Assembly: GCA_046484585.1 (NCBI GenBank)
Contig: JAWOIQ010000026.1
Coordinates: forward strand, 1 to 19,315
DNA from: JAGXFP01 sp046484585
Lineage (GTDB): Bacteria > Desulfobacterota > Desulfobulbia > Desulfobulbales > JAGXFP01
Direction of reading: 5' to 3'
DNA length: 19,315 nt
The notes under the pieces are model-generated. The model was not told where the DNA came from. It saw only the letters and a list, made by a program, of their open reading frames with translations, and ran no database searches. The translations under genes and the position numbers were made by a program. Positions 1-7,440 of the stretch are shown here, in pieces (positions within the stretch are counted from its first letter, which is position 1; each line of letters starts with the position of its first letter).

Positions 1-1
1 T

Positions 2-124
2 CTCGAACCTGTCCTGGAAAGCTGCGAAAAGTGCGGTGACCGCGAAGAGCGGCTGAAGTTTTATGAAGCCGGCAGCTGGGGGCCGGAGGAGGTCCGCGGC
101 CTGATGAATATTTTAATGGTATAA
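2..124 (+). CDS. zwf: Glucose-6-phosphate dehydrogenase, C-terminal end (partial)
   Basis: Only the last 40 codons and the TAA stop are inside the window; the gene continues to the left. The reading frame ends with YEAGSWGP followed by about ten residues, which matches the conserved C-terminal YEAGSWGP stretch of glucose-6-phosphate dehydrogenase. That enzyme oxidises glucose 6-phosphate with NAD(P)+ to 6-phosphogluconolactone in the cytoplasm, as the first step of the oxidative pentose phosphate pathway. The next gene encodes the enzyme of the following step, which supports the call. The active site is outside the window, so integrity and cofactor preference cannot be judged. Confidence 0.85.
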   Translation, partial: LEPVLESCEKCGDREERLKFYEAGSWGPEEVRGLMNILMV

Positions 125-125
125 C

Positions 126-205
126 CCTGAATCCGTGATCACCGAAAGACAACAAGTATCTACAGGGTTATAGTGCAAAAATCGATAACCGGCGGCGGAT
201 TCAGG
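126..205. repeat. Inverted repeat between zwf and pgl (CCTGAATCCG family)
   Basis: The left arm CCTGAATCCG (126-135) has a perfect 10-base inverted partner CGGATTCAGG at 196-205. A second nested pair is ATAACCCTG (121-129) with CAGGGTTAT (163-171), so alternative folds are possible. The right arm overlaps the AGGAGG ribosome binding site of pgl (203-208). The arm sequence belongs to a family seen in at least four other gaps up to 7.44 kb. Confidence 0.7.
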
Positions 206-212
206 AGGTTCT

Positions 213-968
213 ATGGAAAGGGAAGTTCATGAGCGGATAAGCCGGCGGGATCTTTACCTGGAGGCGGCTGACTTGATCGAGACCGCCGGTCGCGAGGCCG
301 TTGGCAGAAGGGGGCGCTTTAATCTGGTCCTCACCGGCGGCAGGGCGGCGCGCACCCTTTATCGCCACCTGGTCGATTTTCATGTCCGTCCGGACTTTCA
401 GGAAATCTGGCGCAGGACCGATTTTTTTCTGGGCGATGAACGCTGGGTTCCTGGAGCGCATCCAGACAGTAATGGCGGCATGGTGCGCCGCCGCTTGCTT
501 GATCCGTCCGGAATAGCCGATGATCGTATCTATCTGATCCCGACCCCTGACAGTTGCGACTCTCCGGCGGACGGCGCCGCCGCTTATGAAAAAACCTTGC
601 GCGGCTATTTTGCCGCTGAAGCGGGTGGGAAGATCGACTGGCCGCAATTCGATCTGATCCTGCTCAGCCTGGGAGATGACGGTCATGTGGCCTCTTTGTT
701 CCCGGATGCCGACGCATTGCGGGAGAAAGAACGCTGGGTTGCCGCCGAATCGTCTCCTGCCCCCGCAGCCGCTCCGGAGGTGGCACGGATAACCCTGACC
801 CTGCCGGTTATCAATCGGGCCCGGAAGGTTATCGTCATGGCAGCCGGCGGGGAAAAGGCGGCGCTTGCCCGCGAAATTGTCTCGCAGCCGCCTGGGATTT
901 CGAGCATTTATCCGGCCTCAATGGTAAATTCGGCTGGTCGGACTATCTGGTTGCTGGCCGATAATTGA
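213..968 (+). CDS. pgl: 6-phosphogluconolactonase
   Basis: A 251-residue cytoplasmic protein of the glucosamine-6-phosphate isomerase/6-phosphogluconolactonase superfamily, which hydrolyses 6-phosphogluconolactone to 6-phosphogluconate. Visible family motifs are LTGG near residue 41, FFLGDERWVP near 71-80, a following DSN, and SLGDDGHVASLFP around 152-164, where the GDDGH stretch lies in the active site. The length is normal for bacterial Pgl of the DevB type. The ATG is preceded by AGGAGG four bases upstream. It follows the zwf end by 88 bases on the same strand, so co-transcription is likely; the gap holds an inverted repeat whose right arm overlaps the ribosome binding site. Confidence 0.95.
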   Translation: MEREVHERISRRDLYLEAADLIETAGREAVGRRGRFNLVLTGGRAARTLYRHLVDFHVRPDFQEIWRRTDFFLGDERWVPGAHPDSNGGMVRRRLLDPSGIADDRIYLIPTPDSCDSPADGAAAYEKTLRGYFAAEAGGKIDWPQFDLILLSLGDDGHVASLFPDADALREKERWVAAESSPAPAAAPEVARITLTLPVINRARKVIVMAAGGEKAALAREIVSQPPGISSIYPASMVNSAGRTIWLLADN

Positions 969-1021
969 ATTAATTGGCTGAGTCGTTCCGGCAACCTTAA
1001 AGATAATTTTATGAGTGAACC

Positions 1022-1972
1022 ATGGATTCCCTGAGCTTTCTGATTATCGGCGCCATAATGGCCGGTACCCTGTTTATAGCCGCCGCGCTTTTTCTTCATA
1101 TGCGGGCAGCCCGCCGGATCCCGGAACAACTCCATTCCAAATGGCGGCTCATGGCCTCTTTTATGGCCTTTTTCCTTAGCGGTTATCTTTTTTTCCTGTT
1201 CATTTACATGAGGGACTCGACCTTCCCCCTGGCAATAATTACCGCGACGGTTTTCTTTTTCGGCGGTTTTTTCGTCTTTCTGGTTACCGGAGTCACCCTG
1301 AGTGCCCTGCGGCAGATTGTGGCCCATGAAAAGCAACTGCGCATCATTAATGAAGCCCTGCAGCGCAGCAATCTTGAGTTGATTCAGGCCTATGATTCGA
1401 CTATCGAAGGGTGGGGTTATGCTCTCGAACTTCGCGATCACGAGACCCAGGGCCATACCCAGCGTGTGGCCGGGATAACCAGGAAAATCGCACAGCAGAT
1501 GGGTATTCGCGGCAACCAGCTTGTCCAGATCACCCGCGGCGCCCTGTTGCATGATATCGGCAAAATGGCGGTTCCCGACACGGTTTTGATGAAGAAGGGA
1601 GCTTTGACCGACGAGGAGCGTAGTTTGATCAATCAGCATCCGCTCGCGGCCTATGAAATGCTTTCAAAGATCGAATATCTGAAACCGGCCCTGGATATCC
1701 CCTATTGCCACCATGAACGGTGGGACGGCACCGGTTATCCCAGGGGCCTGAAGGGGGCCGAGATCCCCCTCGCTGCCAGGATTTTCGCGGTTGCCGACAC
1801 CTGGGACGCTCTGGCCCATGACCGGCGTTACCACAAGGCCTGGACTCTGGATAAGGTCTGCGCCCATATCAAATCCCGGGCCGGCAGCCACTTTGATCCC
1901 GAAGTGGTCGCGGTTTTCCTGAAGATGGATTTCTGTCGGGGTCAGACCGCACCGGCGGAAATTAACCAGTAA
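1022..1972 (+). CDS. Membrane-anchored HD-GYP domain phosphodiesterase
   Basis: A 316-residue protein with three hydrophobic N-terminal segments (about 6-26, 44-63 and 68-92), a short helical linker, and an HD-GYP domain from about residue 130 to 300. The domain shows ELRDHETQGHTQRV, the metal-binding HDIGK (H177, D178), a downstream HHERWDGTGYP with the GYP triplet at 238-240, and ARIFAVADTWDAL. These are the signature residues of HD-GYP enzymes, which hydrolyse cyclic di-GMP (some act on other cyclic dinucleotides). All metal-site motifs look intact, so activity is expected. The N-terminus has no recognised sensor domain; it may sense membrane state or only anchor the enzyme. The ribosome binding site is weak. 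It starts 53 bases after pgl, with no functional link evident. Confidence 0.92.
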   Translation: MDSLSFLIIGAIMAGTLFIAAALFLHMRAARRIPEQLHSKWRLMASFMAFFLSGYLFFLFIYMRDSTFPLAIITATVFFFGGFFVFLVTGVTLSALRQIVAHEKQLRIINEALQRSNLELIQAYDSTIEGWGYALELRDHETQGHTQRVAGITRKIAQQMGIRGNQLVQITRGALLHDIGKMAVPDTVLMKKGALTDEERSLINQHPLAAYEMLSKIEYLKPALDIPYCHHERWDGTGYPRGLKGAEIPLAARIFAVADTWDALAHDRRYHKAWTLDKVCAHIKSRAGSHFDPEVVAVFLKMDFCRGQTAPAEINQ

Positions 1973-1989
1973 AGCCCGGCTGAGAACTA

Positions 1990-2142
1990 CCTGAATCCGT
2001 TATCGGGCGCCCCGAAAGGCGGCGGGTGAGCCATTGCGACCCAGGGAAAAACGATTAGTTCATCCAATTACAAACCGATAAAGCTGAGTTGAACAGCTTG
2101 TCTGCTCGTACGAAACTTCCCCACGAAGCCGTCACAATTCAG
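1990..2142. repeat. Intergenic repeat copy, inverted relative to the 7.2-kb copy
   Basis: This gap between convergent genes begins CCTGAATCCGT and ends ACAATTCAG, so its ends are imperfect inverted repeats. Bases 1997-2029 match the reverse complement of 7303-7335 at about 28 of 33 positions. The other end (GACGGCTT reading on minus near 2125-2135) matches 7227-7234. The order of the two blocks is the same in both copies, which supports a shared origin. It abuts the stop codon of the 2145-2621 gene. Confidence 0.65.
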
Positions 2143-2144
2143 TA

Positions 2145-2621
2145 CTACTCTTCCGTTTTCCGGAGGACCAGATCGAAGTCGGCCCGGGCTTCTCCTTTTT
2201 CGGGATAATGCTGGGTTATCAACTCCTGGTGGCCGGCGGCGGTGACCCTGATATGTATGTGGGGCAGACGGCCGACGTAGTGGGTTGGCCGATTGCTCGC
2301 AAAGGAATATTTGCCTTCCTGGTCGGCGATGACCGTGGCCCGGTGGGCATCGTCGTAATCGCCCTGTTCGTTGGTCAGCCAGAACTCGATGACCGCCGCC
2401 GGCAATGGTTTACACCCTTCGGCGGACCTCACTGTGCCTTCAAGCAGATACCCCTGACCGACGCTGGAGCGGACGGGGGCATCGGGCCGGTAAAAGGGTC
2501 CCATCTCATCGTATGGGGTCGGTTGACAATTCTCGCCGCCCCAGGCGGTCCCGGTAAGACCGGATAACAGGATCAACATGGCCAGGAGGGTTATTGTTTT
2601 CGTTCCGGCGGTTGCGATCAT
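2145..2621 (-). CDS. Exported intradiol ring-cleavage dioxygenase-family protein
   Basis: A 158-residue protein with a Sec-type signal peptide (about residues 1-28, hydrophobic core TLLAMLILLSGL) followed by a small intradiol-dioxygenase-like beta domain. Typical features are GPFYRPDAP at 41-49, a LEGTV strand near 60, PLPAAVIEFWLTNEQGDYDD, and RPTHYVGRLPHIH. Intradiol enzymes bind non-haem Fe(III) with two Tyr and two His; Y89, Y115, H121 and H123 sit in the matching places. The family cleaves catechols between the hydroxyls, but this short exported subgroup has no substrate I can name. C32 and C70 could form a disulfide in the periplasm. A GGAGA lies seven bases before the ATG. The gene stands alone, flanked by repeats of the CCTGAATCCG family on both sides. 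Confidence 0.82.
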   Translation of the reverse strand: MIATAGTKTITLLAMLILLSGLTGTAWGGENCQPTPYDEMGPFYRPDAPVRSSVGQGYLLEGTVRSAEGCKPLPAAVIEFWLTNEQGDYDDAHRATVIADQEGKYSFASNRPTHYVGRLPHIHIRVTAAGHQELITQHYPEKGEARADFDLVLRKTEE

Positions 2622-2642
2622 GGTAATTCTCCGTATCTGACC

Positions 2643-2673
2643 CGTTCTCGAACGCTCACGAATTCAGGTTTAA
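2643..2673. repeat. 31-base repeat end, near-identical to 7408-7438
   Basis: Located just upstream of the dioxygenase-like gene. It contains CGAACGCTCACGAATTCAGG (2649-2668) and matches 7408-7438 at 29 of 31 positions. The core CGCTCACNGATTCAGG-type end also occurs inverted at 5556-5571. It is part of the repeat family of the left half of the window. Confidence 0.75.
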
Positions 2674-2676
2674 GTT

Positions 2677-2916
2677 CTATTTCAGATTATATTGGCCGCG
2701 CGCCCGGTGGACTATTTTATCGGCGCCGGGCGGACGGCAAAGATTATCGGCGACAGATCCCGTCAGTTTGGCATAGGCCCAGTTGCAGCCCGTCCGGTCA
2801 TCCGTCCTCAACCTGACAATGGAATCAAAAAAGCAATCTTCAGGCCGGCCGTTCTTTTGCAATTCCCTGTTGAGTAATGAAATCAACTCCTTCTCCGAAA
2901 GCAGTTTCCTGTCCAT
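2677..2916 (-). CDS. Short conserved hypothetical protein
   Basis: A 79-residue soluble protein. The N-terminal half is an amphipathic helix (LSEKELISLLNRELQ), followed by a basic/acidic region with two of its cysteines near CFFDSIVRL and GCNWAYAKL, and a C-terminal ADKIVHRARGQYNLK. It resembles small uncharacterised proteobacterial proteins with the same layout (LSEKEL start, GCNW, and a C-terminal AR..YNL), recalled from memory rather than searched. No function is known to me. An AGGAGGG lies about ten bases before the ATG on minus. It sits 55 bases upstream of the dioxygenase-like gene and 79 bases downstream of the TIGR03545 gene, all on minus, so read-through transcription is possible. 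Confidence 0.7.
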   Translation of the reverse strand: MDRKLLSEKELISLLNRELQKNGRPEDCFFDSIVRLRTDDRTGCNWAYAKLTGSVADNLCRPPGADKIVHRARGQYNLK

Positions 2917-2995
2917 CTTTATTAAACCCTCCTCTTGCCGTACAACGCAGGATCCGGCGGCGGTTTGTGGCCTTCAGGTGCTTTGCGACGCCACA

Positions 2996-4711
2996 TTATC
3001 GCAGGAGGTTGTCTCCCATTTGCAGCCGGGCGGTGATTTTCTCGGAGATATCGCCTAAATTGGCGAAGTCACCTTCCGCCGCCGCCAACGGCTCTTTTAC
3101 CTGCGCCATTATATTTTCCTGCAAATTCTGCTTAAAAGCGGCGGTTTTCTTCTCTATGGTACGGCCGACGGCATTTTTCAGGACCTGGTCCAGATTGGAA
3201 CTGATCCGCATGCTGTAGTCATCGATGGGGCCCTCGATTTCGGCCTTGGCCGTTACATTACTGATCTCCGCCAGCGCTTCGGCCAGGGCCTGGGTGACCG
3301 CGCCCGAGGACCCGGCAGAATCGACGATAAAGTCGACCGCGGTAAGCTGGGCCAGCAGGTCACCGCTGATGTCGCTGCCTTGCAGGACCGCCTGCCCGTC
3401 AAGATCGGCCTGACCGCTCTCGATGGTGACCGGCAGGGTCTCGTTGTCGCTCAGTTCGGTTTTTTGGATTGAATAACCTTTGACGGCCAGATTAATCGTG
3501 TCCCGGGGACGGTCGGGGTTGACATGATTGAGAACGCCGTCGAAATGGAGGGAGCGGAGACCCCGCAGGGAATCCCCGTCAAAATCATAAGAAAGAGGAG
3601 CGCCGAGGATGTCCTGGTCGGGAGTGACATTGATGATTGTCCCGTCAAAACGACCCGCTTCGATCTCTGCCGAGGCGGCAATGCGGCGGATCAGAAATTC
3701 GGGCACCGGATTTTTCTCCTCGAATTTCACCCAGACCCCATCGCCTCTGACCGGTTTAACAACTTTGTTGTCACCTCTCTTCTCCTTAGCCCGGGCCAGC
3801 AGGGGTTGGGCCTTTTCGTACCAGAACAATGATTTCCTGACAATGTTGCCGGTTTTATCCCCGAAGATCAGAGTGCTGAGATTGGCCAGCCCTTCCGAGG
3901 AAGGAGTGTATTTGGCAACCAGCCGTTCCAGGTCGCGCCGGGGAGCGTTTTTGAGTTCGTCAAGATCTTCCCGGTATGATTCTGAGGTTGTTCGGAATTC
4001 ATCCCGGGCTGCCCGCAAACGGTCCAGGTCGGCCTGAATCTCCTTGCGCAGGGCGACCAGCTCCGTGGCGCCGCCGATCAGGCCGGCGAGATCGCTGCCG
4101 CCCTTGAGTTTCTCCACTCTTTTTTGGTAATCGTTCAGCTTCTCCTGATCAGGCAGCTCGGCCAGGCGCTCTTGCCACCGGGCGGTTTCCTTCTCTATCT
4201 TACTCCGGTAGTCGGCGGCCAGTTCGAGGCTTTCCAGTTTTTCCCTGGCCAGGACCTCCTTGGCATCGGGAATCTCAAGATCTGGGATCGTGAAGCCTTT
4301 TCCAGACTTTTCGGGGGAAGGTTCCTCGGGCCGGGCGGTATATTTCGACAGCGCTCCGGATTTCTGCCTGGGGGTGTCGGGGCGAATCCCTTCCGCCGCC
4401 ATCTCCTCGATGATGATTTTCTTTTCCAGCAACCTCAGGGAATTGATGGTCATGGCAATCCGGTCGATCTCGACGGCATTTCGCATGGGCTGGTCCGGAT
4501 TGGTAACCTGAAGTCGCGAGAGCTCCAGACCGGCCGGGAAAAAGCTCAGGTCTGCCTCCTCCAGCTCCACTTTGGCCCCGACCATGGCGCTGCCCATTTT
4601 TTCGATCTGCCTGGCGATAAAGTTGTCGATAAAGAAGTAGGTGAAAAAGCAGAGCAGGGCCAACAAAACGCCGAAGTAGGCAAGTCCCTGCCAGCGGATT
4701 ATCCTTTTCAT
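2996..4711 (-). CDS. TIGR03545 family inner-membrane protein
   Basis: A 571-residue protein with one N-terminal membrane helix (about 10-29) and a large, probably periplasmic, region. Residues about 45-110 have an AsmA-like start (VELEEADLSFFPAGLELSRLQVTNP). Residues about 150-260 are charged and heptad-like, probably coiled coil. The C-terminal 200 residues are beta-rich with LHFDGVLNHVNPDRPRDTINLAVKGY. This fits TIGR03545, an uncharacterised family limited to bacteria with an outer membrane and usually paired with TIGR03546. The start is well placed: a GGGAGGGA lies about five bases upstream, and the ATG overlaps the stop of the TIGR03546 gene in an ATGA. A role in envelope maintenance or lipid transport is inferred only from the AsmA-like start and partner. 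Confidence 0.85.
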   Translation of the reverse strand: MKRIIRWQGLAYFGVLLALLCFFTYFFIDNFIARQIEKMGSAMVGAKVELEEADLSFFPAGLELSRLQVTNPDQPMRNAVEIDRIAMTINSLRLLEKKIIIEEMAAEGIRPDTPRQKSGALSKYTARPEEPSPEKSGKGFTIPDLEIPDAKEVLAREKLESLELAADYRSKIEKETARWQERLAELPDQEKLNDYQKRVEKLKGGSDLAGLIGGATELVALRKEIQADLDRLRAARDEFRTTSESYREDLDELKNAPRRDLERLVAKYTPSSEGLANLSTLIFGDKTGNIVRKSLFWYEKAQPLLARAKEKRGDNKVVKPVRGDGVWVKFEEKNPVPEFLIRRIAASAEIEAGRFDGTIINVTPDQDILGAPLSYDFDGDSLRGLRSLHFDGVLNHVNPDRPRDTINLAVKGYSIQKTELSDNETLPVTIESGQADLDGQAVLQGSDISGDLLAQLTAVDFIVDSAGSSGAVTQALAEALAEISNVTAKAEIEGPIDDYSMRISSNLDQVLKNAVGRTIEKKTAAFKQNLQENIMAQVKEPLAAAEGDFANLGDISEKITARLQMGDNLLR

Positions 4712-5229
4712 GCCGTCCCTCCCAGGCCGGTTATACTTTTGTAGACCTGATAAAATTTGCTGGCCATGAAAAATTTCATCACCCTGCTTTTTTGAATCCA
4801 GCTGAGCAGGTGATCCCGATACTTGACGATGAGCAGGTTGAACAGGAAATACATGGGGATAAAGAGCACCAGGGAAAAGACCAGACTGCCCATCACTATC
4901 GAATTGTTAAAGCTTTCCAGGCGGAACAGGGTCAGATTGTACATCGATGTCCAGAGCGGTTCGAGGGGGTCGGCGGTCAACAGCACAAGCCCCAGACGGT
5001 CGAAAAGGGGGTCGAGAAGATAGGCGATGCCGGTGAAGACCATGAAGCCGAGCAGAAAGGCCGACAGGTTGGCCCTCAGGATGCAGACCAGGAAGATGAC
5101 CAGGATATTGTGGAGGGTCATTAACGGGGTCAAGCCGATGATCATGGCGAAACAAAAACCCAGACTGATTTGGCCCGGGTCGTTCTCGGAGTTTAAAACT
5201 TTCAATAATCTGGCTATCAACTTAAGCAT
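4708..5229 (-). CDS. TIGR03546 family integral membrane protein
   Basis: A 173-residue polytopic protein with hydrophobic segments at about 23-45, 48-68, and a pair around 110-140, and a basic, soluble C-terminus (VKYRDHLLSWIQKSRVMKFF). The N-terminus (LIARLLKVLNSENDPGQISLGFCFAMIIGLTPL) resembles DUF2062-like proteins and fits TIGR03546, the partner of TIGR03545. Its TGA overlaps the ATG of the next gene by four bases, so the two are translationally coupled and probably form a complex. The start is preceded by a G-rich GGGGGT weakly resembling a ribosome binding site. No biochemical function is established for the family to my knowledge. Confidence 0.85.
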   Translation of the reverse strand: MLKLIARLLKVLNSENDPGQISLGFCFAMIIGLTPLMTLHNILVIFLVCILRANLSAFLLGFMVFTGIAYLLDPLFDRLGLVLLTADPLEPLWTSMYNLTLFRLESFNNSIVMGSLVFSLVLFIPMYFLFNLLIVKYRDHLLSWIQKSRVMKFFMASKFYQVYKSITGLGGTA

Positions 5230-5333
5230 TGCTTACCCCCAGAGGGTTGCGGAACTCGAAAAATGAGCCGATGATAAAATCTTATTACAGACCGGAGTCT
5301 CAAGTCAATCAAGATGAAGATTTTCCCAACCTC

Positions 5334-5571
5334 CGGATTCAGGATACTAACAGAATAAGCATGCCGGGGGAATGACATTTTATAGGGCGTCCCCATTGCG
5401 ATTGTTGTAAAATTCACTGGCTCGGCAGGGATCTTTGCCGGCCGGCGCCATTGATTTTTAATTGGACCCCGGAGGCGCCCGGTTTGGCGGATTAGAGTAA
5501 GGGTCTGAATTAGCGTGAAGATTCGACGGGCGAATTTTTATATTTTTGTTATTATCCTGAATCAGTGAGCG
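5334..5571. repeat. Intergenic region with three repeat-family ends
   Basis: The gap between divergent genes (5230-5643) contains CCGGATTCAGG at 5333-5343, CTGAATTAGCGTGA at 5505-5518 and CCTGAATCAGTGAGCG at 5556-5571. The last is the inverted form of the conserved end seen at 2653-2668 and 7418-7433. TATAGGGCGTCC near 5373 resembles TATGGGGCGTCC at 7317-7326. The gap must also hold the promoters for both flanking genes, but I cannot place them with confidence. Confidence 0.6.
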
Positions 5572-5643
5572 CCGTTGTTTTTTGGTAAGCAGTTGGAAGT
5601 TCACCGTGCTCTTTATCTTGGAAAGTATTTAAATGACAGGGTT

Positions 5644-7197
5644 ATGGATTTAATCAAAAACATACATGGTTTTGTCATTACTGAAAAATATTTTCAGAAA
5701 ATCGGCTTCGGTCTATCTGGCCGGTTGCAGTCCCTGTTGCCCGGCCATCTGCCCGTCGTTTACAAATTGGCTTTGCTGATCACCGGCTTGATCGTTTTTT
5801 GCAGCGGCGCCCTGAGCGGAATTCTGGTCTACGGCCAGGTAAGGATCATGGAGGAGCAGATCAACGATTTCGGCAACACGGTGGTCTCCCATCTGGCTCA
5901 ATCGATCCAGGAGCCCCTGCTGGCCGAGGATCGCTTGGCCATGGGAGTCCTGGTCTCCAGTCTGAACGCCGGTCAGAACGTGATCGGCACGGAAATACTT
6001 TCACCGGAGGGCAAGGTTTTGATCGGGGCCGGTTTCAGCCCTTTTGCCTCCGAAGACTCTTCCCTGGGGATCACTCCGGCTGAAATGATCGGTCGGGCGA
6101 AGCAACGGAGCCGTTGGCCCTGGCAATTGCACACCTCCGGCCGGACCAGGGTTAAAGTGGTCTCCTTTATCAGTCCCATCAGTTTCGAAAATGTCACGGC
6201 CGGTTACGCCCTGGTTACCTTCAGTCGAAAGAGTCTGGACCGTTCGATGGGGAAAACGATTTTCTCTATCGCGGTTGCCACCGGCATGATAATTTTTATG
6301 GGAATTATCATGGCTTATGTCCTCAGTAAAAGGATATCCCGTCCGGTCAATCTTTTCATGGAGGCGATCGCGGCCTTTGAACGGGGAGATTATCGTTACC
6401 GATTCAATGAACCGCGGCGGGATGAAATCGGTCAGTTGATGGACGCCTTCGATCAGATGGCCGAGGGCATGACCCGGAAGACCCAGGTTGAGAAGGCCCT
6501 GGACCGCTATCTTTCCCCCCAGATTGCCAGACAGGTGATGACCGATCTGGATTCGGTCAAGCTGGGCGGCAAGCTGGTTCGCGGTTCGGTGCTTTTTGCC
6601 GATATGGTCGGATATACCGGGATGAGCGAGAGCATGAACCCCAAAGAGCTGGCCGCCACCCTGAACCGGTTTTTCTCCCTGATCACCTGGGCCGGCGAAC
6701 TCAATAAGGGAACGGTGGACAAGTACATGGGGGATTGTGTTATGTTGGTTTTCGGGACCCCGGAGAAAGACTCCGAACATGCCTTCCATGCCGCCAGATG
6801 CGGTTTGCTGATCAGCCGTCTGGTCGACCATGAGAACAGGCAGCGCGTTGCCGAGGGGTTGTTCCCCATTGAATTCAGGATCGGCATAAACGCCGGCAGC
6901 ATGCTGGCCGGGAATATGGGATCCAAGGAAAAAATGGAATATACGGTGGTCGGCGACACCGTTAATCTGGCTTCGCGGCTCTGTACAATGGCAGAGGCCA
7001 ACCAGATCGTGGTCAGCAGGGAGTTTCATAGACAGGAAAAAATCAGCCGGCGGCTTGTTGCCGAAAAGTATAACTCCATGCGCTTGCGCGGCTTCGAGTG
7101 CCGGGTCGAGACCTTTCTGTTGAAGGACCTGATCGATGAGGATCAGGCCGGAATCGAAGAGCAGTTCAAGATCATCTCCGGCGCGGCCGGCGGTTAA
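5644..7197 (+). CDS. Membrane class III adenylate cyclase with HAMP domain
   Basis: The frame opens at a TTG at 5575 (540 residues); I prefer the ATG at 5644 (517 residues) because the TTG abuts a repeat end and has no ribosome binding site. Numbering here is from 5575. Order: membrane helix at about 64-88, a periplasmic segment of about 130 residues that may be a sensor, a second helix near 224-248, a HAMP domain (about 249-300), and a class III catalytic domain from about 335. Catalytic features look complete: metal Asp in FADMVGYT (D343) and KYMGDC (D387), the ATP-selecting pair K383 and D461 (VVGDTVN), and N464 and R468 for transition-state binding. The protein should convert ATP to cAMP in response to a periplasmic or membrane signal. 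No cognate cAMP receptor is adjacent; the Crp-like gene at 18 kb appears foreign. Confidence 0.93.
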   Translation: MDLIKNIHGFVITEKYFQKIGFGLSGRLQSLLPGHLPVVYKLALLITGLIVFCSGALSGILVYGQVRIMEEQINDFGNTVVSHLAQSIQEPLLAEDRLAMGVLVSSLNAGQNVIGTEILSPEGKVLIGAGFSPFASEDSSLGITPAEMIGRAKQRSRWPWQLHTSGRTRVKVVSFISPISFENVTAGYALVTFSRKSLDRSMGKTIFSIAVATGMIIFMGIIMAYVLSKRISRPVNLFMEAIAAFERGDYRYRFNEPRRDEIGQLMDAFDQMAEGMTRKTQVEKALDRYLSPQIARQVMTDLDSVKLGGKLVRGSVLFADMVGYTGMSESMNPKELAATLNRFFSLITWAGELNKGTVDKYMGDCVMLVFGTPEKDSEHAFHAARCGLLISRLVDHENRQRVAEGLFPIEFRIGINAGSMLAGNMGSKEKMEYTVVGDTVNLASRLCTMAEANQIVVSREFHRQEKISRRLVAEKYNSMRLRGFECRVETFLLKDLIDEDQAGIEEQFKIISGAAGG

Positions 7198-7210
7198 TCG
7201 GGCGGAAGGC

Positions 7211-7438
7211 TTTAACCTGAATCCGTGACGGCTTTGCACAGTTGATTAGATTAGGTGGCTGTAATTACGTAAAAATGTTTAATTCGCGACGGGAATAACT
7301 ATTCACCCGCCGCACTATGGGGCGTCCGATAACGGCGCATCTGCTGTGTTGACAACTCGTTGATATACCTAAGTATTATCAACCTTGTTGTCGCCTTGCA
7401 TCTGCACCGTTTTCGAACGCTCACGGATTCAGGTTTAA
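7211..7438. repeat. 228-base element with 13-base perfect terminal inverted repeats
   Basis: CCTGAATCCGTGA at 7216-7228 pairs perfectly with TCACGGATTCAGG at 7421-7433, and the similarity extends outward (TTTAA before, TTTAAA after) with a one-base gap. The inner part 7303-7335 matches the reverse complement of 1997-2029, and 7408-7438 matches 2643-2673. It fills the gap between the cyclase and the lipoprotein gene and contains no ORF of note. A MITE- or REP-like element is the simplest reading; no transposase is present here. Confidence 0.75.
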
Positions 7439-7440
7439 AA

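Noticed and set aside
908..1639. A 243-codon minus-strand frame over pgl and the HD-GYP gene
   Set aside because: Antisense to two well-supported genes, with no recognisable domain.
4124..4744. A 206-codon plus-strand frame across the TIGR03545 gene
   Set aside because: Shadow of the minus-strand gene, which has a good start, overlap coupling and family match.
6001..7239. A 412-codon open frame on the minus strand
   Set aside because: It is antisense to the cyclase gene, shows no family motif and is explained by the GC-rich codon pattern of the plus-strand gene.
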